A stretch of DNA of 5,636 bases from Nitrospirota bacterium (GTDB lineage Bacteria > Nitrospirota > CAKKRA01 > 9FT-COMBO-42-15). Made by a program: the position numbers and the translations under genes. This document shows positions 1-4,971 of this stretch, piece after piece. The notes under the pieces are model-generated. The model searched no databases and was not told the DNA's origin. It was given only the letters and a program-made list of their open reading frames with translations. Position 1 is the stretch's first letter. Each line of letters opens with the position of its first letter. The DNA is taken from positions 1 through 5,636 of the forward strand of contig JACPZJ010000102.1 of the NCBI GenBank assembly GCA_016195585.1, read 5' to 3'.

Positions 1-42
1 CCACCTCACCAAGTTATGTTTATTATACTATAGAAAGGGCTA

Positions 43-60
43 TTGTCAAGATATTGATAA
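43..60. promoter_or_regulatory. Operator-like 18-bp dyad, TTGTCA-N6-TGATAA
   Basis: The sequence reads TTGTCA, six bases, TGATAA. The two 6-bp arms are inverted repeats with one mismatch (a perfect partner would be TGACAA). The 6-6-6 layout has the geometry of Crp/Fnr-family operators such as the E. coli CRP site, TGTGA-N6-TCACA, but a different half-site. The TTGTCA half occurs again at 228-233 as the -35 element of the gene 1 promoter. Binding by any protein is inferred. AT-rich DNA can produce such a dyad by chance. Confidence 0.3.
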
Positions 61-79
61 GCATTTAAATTTATAGCAG

Positions 80-211
80 GACAGCCGTCCCGCCTACCTC
101 CCCCATCCCCTCCTTAGTAAGGAGGGGAGTAAGGGGAGGTGAAATGATATGACAGCCGACCTGCCTGTCCCTATCTACCGACAGGTAGAGGCAGACAGGG
201 ACGGCTGTCAT
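80..211. repeat. Composite palindromic repeat block A
   Basis: Several nested inverted repeats are visible. GACAGCCGTCCC (80-91) is the exact reverse complement of 198-209. An 11-bp arm, TATGACAGCCG (148-158), pairs perfectly with 202-212 minus its last base (202-211 plus the preceding C). ACCTCCCC (96-103) pairs with GGGGAGGT (133-140), enclosing a tight hairpin at 107-127. The core at 160-201 recurs in inverted orientation at 3103-3144 with one mismatch over 42 bp. There is no open reading frame or transposase. It resembles the short interspersed palindromic elements common in some environmental bacterial genomes, and its function is unknown. Confidence 0.75.
107..127. repeat. Perfect GC-rich hairpin within repeat block A
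   Basis: CCCCTCCTTA (107-116) and TAAGGAGGGG (118-127) are exact reverse complements around a single base, so a stem of about 9 bp with a tiny loop is expected. An outer 8-bp stem (96-103 with 133-140) encloses it. No T-run follows, so it is not a standard intrinsic terminator. The right flank (122-141) closely matches 3189-3209 in repeat block B, which marks both as copies of one repeat family. Confidence 0.7.
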
Positions 212-227
212 ACAATATAAATAGATA

Positions 228-256
228 TTGTCAAGGTTTTATGAAAATGGTATTAT
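228..256 (+). promoter_or_regulatory. Sigma70-type promoter for the RACo-like gene
   Basis: A -35 box TTGTCA (228-233, 5 of 6 to TTGACA) is separated by 17 bp from a -10 box TATTAT (251-256, 5 of 6 to TATAAT). Transcription would begin near 263, giving a leader of about 15 nt that just includes the Shine-Dalgarno-like AAGGTG (267-272) before the ATG at 278. The -35 box lies inside the second copy of the 10-bp direct repeat TATTGTCAAG (41-50 and 226-235). The spacing and position are good, but there is no experimental support. Confidence 0.5.
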
Positions 257-277
257 TCTATGTTATAAGGTGAAAAT

Positions 278-2221
278 ATGCGCTTTAAAATAAGGTTTCA
301 GCCTGAGGGAAAATCATTAGAGGCAGATACAGGGACAAATCTCCTTGATGCTGCAAAGCATGCAGGTGTGCATATCAATTCACCCTGCGGCGGAGAAGGT
401 ATATGCGGAAAGTGCAGGGTTATTGTAAAGGATGGTGAATTTGAGAGCGAGAAGACAGGCCACCTGACACAGGATGAGATAGATAAGGGATACCTCCTTG
501 CATGCAGGACAAGGATAAAAGGGGAGATGACTGTTGATGTCCCCATTGAGTCGCGGATAAGGGCAGGCCAGAAGATTGCCACAGGCGTCAGGGGCAAGGA
601 CTTTAAGGAGATTGTCAGGCACGAAGGGTTTGTTGAGCCAATCACAAAAAAGGTCTATGTTGAGCTTCCTCTGCCGACCCTTGAGGACCACACAAGCGAT
701 TTTGAAAGATTAAAAAGGGAGCTTGAGAATCTTGATTATGATACAAAAGGTATTTTATGCGACCTATCCGTTATCAAGAGACTTCCAACAGCGCTGCGAG
801 AAGGCAACTGGAAGGCTACAGTTACTCTTTTAGAGGACGGCGAGGCAATAGAGATAGTTGATGTCCAGCCGGGTGATCTTACAAAGAAGAGATACGGCAT
901 TGCCGTTGATATCGGCACGACATCTGTAGTTGTATATCTTGTTGACCTTGTGGATGGAAGGATTGTAGATGTGGCATCAAACTATAATCCTCAGATGAAG
1001 TATGGGGATGATGTTATAACCCGTATTGTCTATGCCACAAGCAAGGATAGCGGGTTAAGCGATTTAAACAGCCTTATCATCTCCAATATTAATACACTCA
1101 CAGAGGGAATTGCAAAGAAGAATAAAATAGACCTGAATCTTATAGATAATGTTGTTATCGCAGGCAACACCACAATGACCCACCTCTTTTATGGCGTTAA
1201 TCCACAATATATAAGGGAGGAGCCTTATGTGCCTGCAGCAAGCCACTTTCCGCTGATAAAGGCCAAAGAGCTTGGTATAAAGGCGGATGAACAGGCGATA
1301 GTCTATTCACTTCCGGGCATAGCAAGTTATGTTGGCGGTGATATAACTTCCGGCGTCCTCGCCTCTGGGATGTGCAGGACAAAGGAGCTTATACTTTTTA
1401 TAGATATCGGGACGAATGGCGAGGTTGTATTCGGCAATTGCGAGTGGTTTATTACAACGGCCTGCTCTGCAGGGCCGTGTTTTGAAGGCGGCGGCGTGAA
1501 ATTCGGGATGAGGGCAATGGAGGGCGCAATAGAGCAGGTAACGATAGACAGGGATACCTATGAGGCAAGCTATAAGGTAATCGGCAATGCAAAGCCCACA
1601 GGCATCTGCGGCTCGGGCATGATAGATGCCATTGCAGAGATGTATCTTTCAGCCGTGGTAGACCAGCGCGGCAAGATACAGCTTGATATAGAGACAAAGA
1701 GGGTGAGGATAGGCGAGAACGGGCCTGAGTATGTTCTTGTCTGGAAAGATGAGGCTGGGCTTGATCAGGACATTGCCCTGACAGAGCCTGATATAGACAA
1801 TATCATTCGTGCAAAGGGCGCTATATATGCAGGCCTTGCAATATTGTTAAAAGAGGTTGGCTACACATTTAATGATGTAAGCAAGATACTGATTGCAGGC
1901 GGCTTTGGGAATTATATAGATGTGGAGAGGGCAATAACCATCGGCCTGCTTCCTGACCTGCCAATTGATAAATTTAAATTCCTTGGGAATACATCTGTGA
2001 TGGGCGCCTATCTTTCTCTTATTTCAAGGCATTTAAGGAGGGAGGCAGAGGAGATTGCAAAGAGAATGACATATCTTGAGCTTTCTGTATCCCGCTCATT
2101 TATGGATGAGTATGTATCTGCCTTGTTTCTGCCGCATACAAATGTGGATGCCTTTCCGAGTGTAAGGGAGATGATGGAGAAACGGCATTCTGCGAATGCC
2201 GAATTGCAAATTGAAAATTGA
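278..2221 (+). CDS. RACo-like corrinoid activation ATPase (2Fe-2S ferredoxin + ASKHA domain, DUF4445 family)
   Basis: The 647-residue protein has two parts. Residues 1-90 form a plant-type ferredoxin domain with cysteines C37, C43, C46 and C76 (CX5CX2CX29C), which ligate a [2Fe-2S] cluster. After a linker, residues from about 206 onward form an ASKHA-fold ATPase: DIGTTSV (211-217), AGNTTMTHLFYG (295-306), DIGTNGEVV (376-384), GICGSGMIDA (442-451) and AGGFGNYID (540-548). Characterised relatives (RACo of Carboxydothermus hydrogenoformans, activators of acetogen O-demethylases) use ATP to drive reduction of inactive Co(II) corrinoid proteins to Co(I), in the cytoplasm. The start is supported by AAGGTG at 267-272. 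No corrinoid protein or methyltransferase is in the window, so whether it serves the Wood-Ljungdahl corrinoid iron-sulfur protein or a methyltransferase system cannot be decided. Its last residues (from about 630) look like read-through into repeat-like DNA. The family assignment is firm, the partner unknown. Confidence 0.92.
   Translation: MRFKIRFQPEGKSLEADTGTNLLDAAKHAGVHINSPCGGEGICGKCRVIVKDGEFESEKTGHLTQDEIDKGYLLACRTRIKGEMTVDVPIESRIRAGQKIATGVRGKDFKEIVRHEGFVEPITKKVYVELPLPTLEDHTSDFERLKRELENLDYDTKGILCDLSVIKRLPTALREGNWKATVTLLEDGEAIEIVDVQPGDLTKKRYGIAVDIGTTSVVVYLVDLVDGRIVDVASNYNPQMKYGDDVITRIVYATSKDSGLSDLNSLIISNINTLTEGIAKKNKIDLNLIDNVVIAGNTTMTHLFYGVNPQYIREEPYVPAASHFPLIKAKELGIKADEQAIVYSLPGIASYVGGDITSGVLASGMCRTKELILFIDIGTNGEVVFGNCEWFITTACSAGPCFEGGGVKFGMRAMEGAIEQVTIDRDTYEASYKVIGNAKPTGICGSGMIDAIAEMYLSAVVDQRGKIQLDIETKRVRIGENGPEYVLVWKDEAGLDQDIALTEPDIDNIIRAKGAIYAGLAILLKEVGYTFNDVSKILIAGGFGNYIDVERAITIGLLPDLPIDKFKFLGNTSVMGAYLSLISRHLRREAEEIAKRMTYLELSVSRSFMDEYVSALFLPHTNVDAFPSVREMMEKRHSANAELQIEN
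2183..2201. repeat. Perfect hairpin at the 3' end of the RACo-like gene
   Basis: CGGCATTC (2183-2190) and GAATGCCG (2194-2201) form an exact 8-bp stem with a 3-nt loop. It lies inside the last codons of gene 1 and is followed by AT-rich sequence with the heptamer AAATTGA repeated (2208-2221). No T-run follows, so it is not a clear terminator. It could instead protect the mRNA 3' end or be a repeat that has moved into the gene's end. Confidence 0.6.
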
Positions 2222-2245
2222 AAAATGCAGATTTTAAAATATAAA
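2218..2245 (+). promoter_or_regulatory. Possible promoter for the Crp-family gene
   Basis: TTGAAA (2218-2223, 5 of 6 to the -35 consensus) and TATAAA (2240-2245, 5 of 6 to the -10 consensus) are 16 bp apart. Transcription from here would give a leader of roughly 145 nt containing all three palindromes of this gap. The region is AT-rich, so chance matches are likely. The alternative is read-through from gene 1. Confidence 0.25.
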
Positions 2246-2276
2246 AAAATTAATCACGGTAGTCAGGCTCGTCTCT

Positions 2277-2303
2277 GTAGGGGTTCAAAATTTTGAACCC
2301 TAC
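2277..2303. repeat. Near-perfect 27-nt palindrome in the gene 1 / gene 2 gap
   Basis: The left arm GTAGGGGTTCAAAA (2277-2290) and right arm TTTTGAACCCTAC (2291-2303) are reverse complements except for one extra G on the left. There is no T-run downstream. A second, smaller stem, CGGGGT with ACCCCG (2314-2333, 8-nt loop), follows. Palindromes of this composition occur as interspersed repeats in many environmental genomes. It could also act as a bidirectional RNA hairpin between the two genes. Confidence 0.7.
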
Positions 2304-2349
2304 TCCACAGGAACGGGGTTAGGGATGACCCCGAATACAGTTGTTATGG

Positions 2350-2370
2350 ATTCCGCATCAAGTGTGGAAT
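2350..2370. repeat. Short interspersed palindrome (ATTCCGCA...TGTGGAAT)
   Basis: ATTCCGCA (2350-2357) pairs with TGTGGAAT (2363-2370) through one G-U pair, with a 5-nt loop. The reverse strand through it would encode VIPHLMRNP, a peptide I recall recurring as a spurious translation of a common intergenic repeat. A T6 run begins 4 nt after the stem (2375-2380), so a weak terminator is possible, but the spacing is poor. It covers the alternative upstream ATG at 2369, which argues against that start. Confidence 0.5.
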
Positions 2371-2371
2371 G

Positions 2372-2385
2372 ACATTTTTTAATGT
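2372..2385. promoter_or_regulatory. Perfect dyad ACATT-N4-AATGT upstream of the regulator
   Basis: ACATT (2372-2376) and AATGT (2381-2385) are exact inverted repeats around TTTT, ending 13 nt before the chosen ATG at 2399. This is a natural place for an autoregulatory operator of gene 2, but the half-site does not match the TTGTCA dyad near gene 1, and the dyad is short enough to be chance. Confidence 0.2.
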
Positions 2386-2388
2386 ATT

Positions 2389-2396
2389 AGGGGGAG
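2389..2396 (+). promoter_or_regulatory. Ribosome binding site that decides the start of the Crp-family gene
   Basis: AGGGGGAG sits just upstream of the ATG at 2399. The alternative in-frame ATG at 2369 has no Shine-Dalgarno sequence and lies in an interspersed palindrome. The 2399 start also gives the usual short N-terminus before the cNMP-binding fold. Confidence 0.7.
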
Positions 2397-2398
2397 CT

Positions 2399-3040
2399 AT
2401 GCCAATAAAGGGCGTTTCCGAGAAGTATAAGAGTTTTTTCCCAAAGGACACAGTAATCTTCAGTGAGGGAGACCCCGGAGACCACATGTATATCCTGCTG
2501 TCCGGCGAGGTGAGGATTGTAAAGAGCATAAGGGGCGCAGAGGTTGTGCTTGCAATAATGGAGAAGGGAGACTTCTTCGGAGAGATGGCGCTCCTTGAAA
2601 ATGTCCCGCGCTCTGCCAGCGCCATTGTTAATAAGGATGCAGATGTAATTGTAATAGACAAGGACAATTTTCAGCCCATGTTCTCCAAGAATCCCGAGAT
2701 ATCCATTAAGATGCTTATTAAATTCAGCAGCAGGCTGAGGGAGACAAACAACAAGATAGATGCCCTTCTTTTGCGCGATGATGCAAGCAGGGTGGTGGAT
2801 GCCCTGCTAAAGCTGTCTGATGATTATGGTGTGGCTGATCCGCACGGTGTGAGGATAAACTATCCCGTAACATACGAGCACCTTGCAGATATAACAGGAC
2901 TGAAATCTGTTGAGATCAAATCTATTGTGGAGAGGCTTGTGAATGCAGGCATGATAAGCATATCCAATATGGATTTTATAATAGGGAACAGGGAGCACTT
3001 AAGGCAGTTCCATGCCTATCTGACATGGAGGCAGAGATAA
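2399..3040 (+). CDS. Crp/Fnr-family transcriptional regulator
   Basis: This 213-residue cytoplasmic protein has the usual length and order for the family. An N-terminal cyclic-nucleotide-binding beta-roll (about 8-95) carries the phosphate-binding cassette FGEMALLENVPRSASA (60-75), with E62, R71 and S72 at the positions that contact cAMP or cGMP in ligand-binding members. A dimerisation helix (about 98-125) and a winged helix-turn-helix (about 150-200, with VTYEHLADITGLKS at 157-170) follow. It has no cysteine, so it cannot be an Fe-S sensor like FNR. The recognition helix is atypical: the R-E-T-V-x-R of E. coli CRP is replaced by S-V-E-I-K-S (170-175), so its DNA target should differ from TGTGA-N6-TCACA. 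The neighbours are a RACo-like ATPase gene (177 nt upstream) and a Dpp-type transporter (221 nt downstream). Targets are unknown, with local control or autoregulation inferred only from position. Confidence 0.9.
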   Translation: MPIKGVSEKYKSFFPKDTVIFSEGDPGDHMYILLSGEVRIVKSIRGAEVVLAIMEKGDFFGEMALLENVPRSASAIVNKDADVIVIDKDNFQPMFSKNPEISIKMLIKFSSRLRETNNKIDALLLRDDASRVVDALLKLSDDYGVADPHGVRINYPVTYEHLADITGLKSVEIKSIVERLVNAGMISISNMDFIIGNREHLRQFHAYLTWRQR

Positions 3041-3082
3041 TACAAATCTGAAATTAATACAAATGAAATAATTAATGTTATA

Positions 3083-3210
3083 CACCCCTCACCCTATCCC
3101 TCTCCCTGTCTGCCTCTACCTGTCGGTAGACAGGGACAGGCAGGCCGCAAGGGGAGAGGGAATTTTATTATTTCCCCTCCCTTGACGGGAGGGGATTAAG
3201 GGGAGGGTGG
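3083..3210. repeat. Composite palindromic repeat block B with a nested element
   Basis: TCCCTCTCCC (3097-3106) pairs exactly with GGGAGAGGGA (3152-3161). Between the arms lies the 42-bp core (3103-3144), which matches 160-201 in inverted orientation with one mismatch. A separate hairpin follows, CCCCTCCC (3174-3181) with GGGAGGGG (3187-3194), loop TTGAC. Its right flank (3189-3209) matches 122-141 in block A. The arrangement suggests one palindromic family inserted into the loop of another. It fills most of the gap between genes 2 and 3 and has no coding capacity. Confidence 0.75.
3097..3173 (+). terminator. Possible terminator after the Crp-family gene
   Basis: The 10-bp GC-rich stem (3097-3106 with 3152-3161) is followed by T-rich sequence (3162-3173). 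In + strand RNA this could stop transcription after gene 2. The 45-nt loop, itself foldable (TCCCTGTCT 3103-3111 with AGACAGGGA 3127-3135), makes it atypical. The same bases are explained by the repeat, so a terminator role is only possible. Confidence 0.3.
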
Positions 3211-3246
3211 TTGATCAACTTATTTATTGCGTTTGTATTAGTTAAC

Positions 3247-3254
3247 GGGGAGGA
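3247..3254 (+). promoter_or_regulatory. Ribosome binding site that decides the start of the solute-binding protein gene
   Basis: GGGGAGGA is a strong Shine-Dalgarno sequence 7 nt before the ATG at 3262. Starting there places a charged N-terminus and hydrophobic core exactly as a lipoprotein signal needs. A longer in-frame start (TTG, 3211) would begin at the edge of repeat block B and add 17 unneeded residues. Confidence 0.8.
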
Positions 3255-3261
3255 CTGGATA

Positions 3262-4968
3262 ATGGGGCGGTATAAAAAAATCATTGCGCTGCTCTTGCTC
3301 GTGGCTGCTCTGAGCGGGATATCGTGCACACAGAAGAAGGAAGAGAAAAAGGGGGCTGTTCAGGAAGGCGAGCCTAAGTACGGCGGGTCATTTGTTCTGG
3401 ATGTAATCTCTGACCCCAAGTCCTTTAATCCTGTTATTGCAAAGGAGACCTCAACTACAGCGGTTACAGGATACCTCTTTGAAGGCTTAACACAAATGAA
3501 TCCCTTTACAACAGAGATAGAGCCTAATCTTGCGAAGTCATGGGAGTTCAGCAAGGACGGAAAGGTCTGGACATTTTATTTAAGGGATGATGTTAAGTGG
3601 TTTGACGGCAGGCCATTGACTGCTGATGATGTGGTCTTTACATATAACCAGCTCTATTATAATAAAAACATACCAGCAGATGCGAGGGACATACTAACAA
3701 TTGAGGGGAAGGAGATAAAAGTAGAGAGGGTTGATGACCATACTGTCAGATTTATCCTTCCAAAGCCATTTGCGCCCCTTCTATCTGCCCTTGGTTTTGA
3801 TATACTTCCAAGACATATACTTGAGCCTGTTGTAAAGGCAGGCAGGTTTAATTCCCACTGGGGCGTGGATACGCCTCTGGCGCAGATAATCGGCACAGGG
3901 CCTTTTATGCTCTCAGAATATGCGCCGAGCCAGAGGATTGTATTAAAGAAGAATCCAAATTACTGGAAGAAGGATAAGAAGGGGAACAGCCTTCCCTATC
4001 TGGATAATATCACAATGCTGATTGTCCCTGACCTGAACAGCTCCATCCTGAAATTTCAGGCAGGGGAGACGAGCATGCTAAGTATGAGGCCTGAGGATTA
4101 TACCGTCTTGAAACCTCAGGAGGGGAAGGGGAATTTTACAATACTTAATGCAGGCCCGACCTTAAGCACAACCTTTCTTATATTCAACCAGAATCCAAAG
4201 AGGATACCTTCTTATAAATGGAAGTGGTTTACAAATAAGGCCTTCAGGCAGGCCATTGCCCATGCCATTGATAAGGAGGCAATAATCAATAATGTAATGT
4301 TTGGCTTTGCATCGCCGCAGGATGCTGCCATGACTGTGTCATCCCGATTCTTTCATAATCCCAATGTAAGAAAATATGAATACAGCCTTGAGAAGGCCAA
4401 GAAGATATTGTTGGAGGCTGGCTTTACATATAAAGGCGGCGCGCTCCATGACAAGGATGGCAACCCTGTGGAATTTACATTCCTGACCAATGCAGAGAAC
4501 ACTGTGCGGGTTAATATAGGGAATATCATAAAATCCGATTTGCAGAAGCTCGGCATGAAGGTGAATTTTCAGCCGATACTGTTTAATACACTCGTAACAA
4601 AGCTTGACGCCACTTTTGACTGGGAGGCTGTGATGATAGGCCTGACAGGCGGGGTGGAGCCTCATAACGGCAAGAATGTCTGGTATTCGTCCGGCCAGCT
4701 TCACATGTGGTATCCAAAGCAGCAAAGGCCCGCAACCCCATGGGAGGCAGAGATAGACAGGCTTTTTGATGAAGGGGCAGCAGAGCTTGATAAAGAGAAG
4801 AGAAAGAAGACATACTGGATGTGGCAGGAGATAGTTGCGGAGGAGTCGCCTGTAATATATACTGTAACGCCTGTTGCCCTCCATGCTGTGCGAAATAATG
4901 TCGGGGGTATTAAAATAACCGCCCTCGCGGGTGTTATACCGTATATAGAGGAAGTGTATATAAAGTAA
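3262..4968 (+). CDS. Dpp/Opp-type ABC transporter solute-binding lipoprotein (SBP_bac_5 family)
   Basis: The 568-residue protein captures a solute outside the cytoplasmic membrane and delivers it to the permease. Residues 1-21 are a signal peptide (RYKK, then a hydrophobic stretch), and C22 in LSGISC is the likely lipid-anchored residue. The lipobox is permissive, with S rather than G or A before the Cys. A charged linker (25-40) leads into a full family-5 fold: EPNLAKSWEFSKDG (87-100), VKWFDGRPLTADDVVFTYN (111-129), GTGPFMLSEY (211-220), NPNYW (231-235) and AFRQAIAHAIDKEAII (327-342). The length fits DppA/OppA-like proteins. The permease gene follows after 3 nt. Family members bind peptides, but also nickel chelates, sugars or opines, and residues here do not settle the ligand. 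A peptide is the default guess. Confidence 0.93.
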   Translation: MGRYKKIIALLLLVAALSGISCTQKKEEKKGAVQEGEPKYGGSFVLDVISDPKSFNPVIAKETSTTAVTGYLFEGLTQMNPFTTEIEPNLAKSWEFSKDGKVWTFYLRDDVKWFDGRPLTADDVVFTYNQLYYNKNIPADARDILTIEGKEIKVERVDDHTVRFILPKPFAPLLSALGFDILPRHILEPVVKAGRFNSHWGVDTPLAQIIGTGPFMLSEYAPSQRIVLKKNPNYWKKDKKGNSLPYLDNITMLIVPDLNSSILKFQAGETSMLSMRPEDYTVLKPQEGKGNFTILNAGPTLSTTFLIFNQNPKRIPSYKWKWFTNKAFRQAIAHAIDKEAIINNVMFGFASPQDAAMTVSSRFFHNPNVRKYEYSLEKAKKILLEAGFTYKGGALHDKDGNPVEFTFLTNAENTVRVNIGNIIKSDLQKLGMKVNFQPILFNTLVTKLDATFDWEAVMIGLTGGVEPHNGKNVWYSSGQLHMWYPKQQRPATPWEAEIDRLFDEGAAELDKEKRKKTYWMWQEIVAEESPVIYTVTPVALHAVRNNVGGIKITALAGVIPYIEEVYIK

Positions 4969-4971
4969 ATC

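Noticed and set aside
24..29. TATACT as a -10 box for a promoter at the left edge.
   Set aside because: The matching -35 position falls at the first bases of the window (CCACCT) and does not fit. The promoter at 228-256 is better in sequence and position.
80..211. A CRISPR array or tandem repeat in the upstream block.
   Set aside because: The repeated units are inverted and nested, without regular spacing or unique spacers of constant length.
1..277. A cobalamin riboswitch, which would suit a corrinoid-related gene.
   Set aside because: I see no B12-box-like conserved segment, and the structured part is fully accounted for by interspersed palindromes.
2369..2398. A longer start for the Crp-family protein at ATG 2369.
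   Set aside because: There is no ribosome binding site, the codon lies in a repeat hairpin, and the ATG at 2399 has a purine-rich site and the normal family N-terminus.
2344..2667. A 107-codon minus-strand open frame over the start of the Crp-family gene, ending in VIPHLMRNP.
   Set aside because: It is a shadow of the regulator gene, and its end is the spurious translation of a common interspersed palindrome.
3210..3219. Perfect palindrome GTTGATCAAC upstream of the solute-binding gene, considered as an FNR box.
   Set aside because: The FNR consensus needs four bases between TTGAT and ATCAA. Here the halves overlap, so the geometry is wrong. It may still be a chance 10-bp palindrome at the repeat edge.
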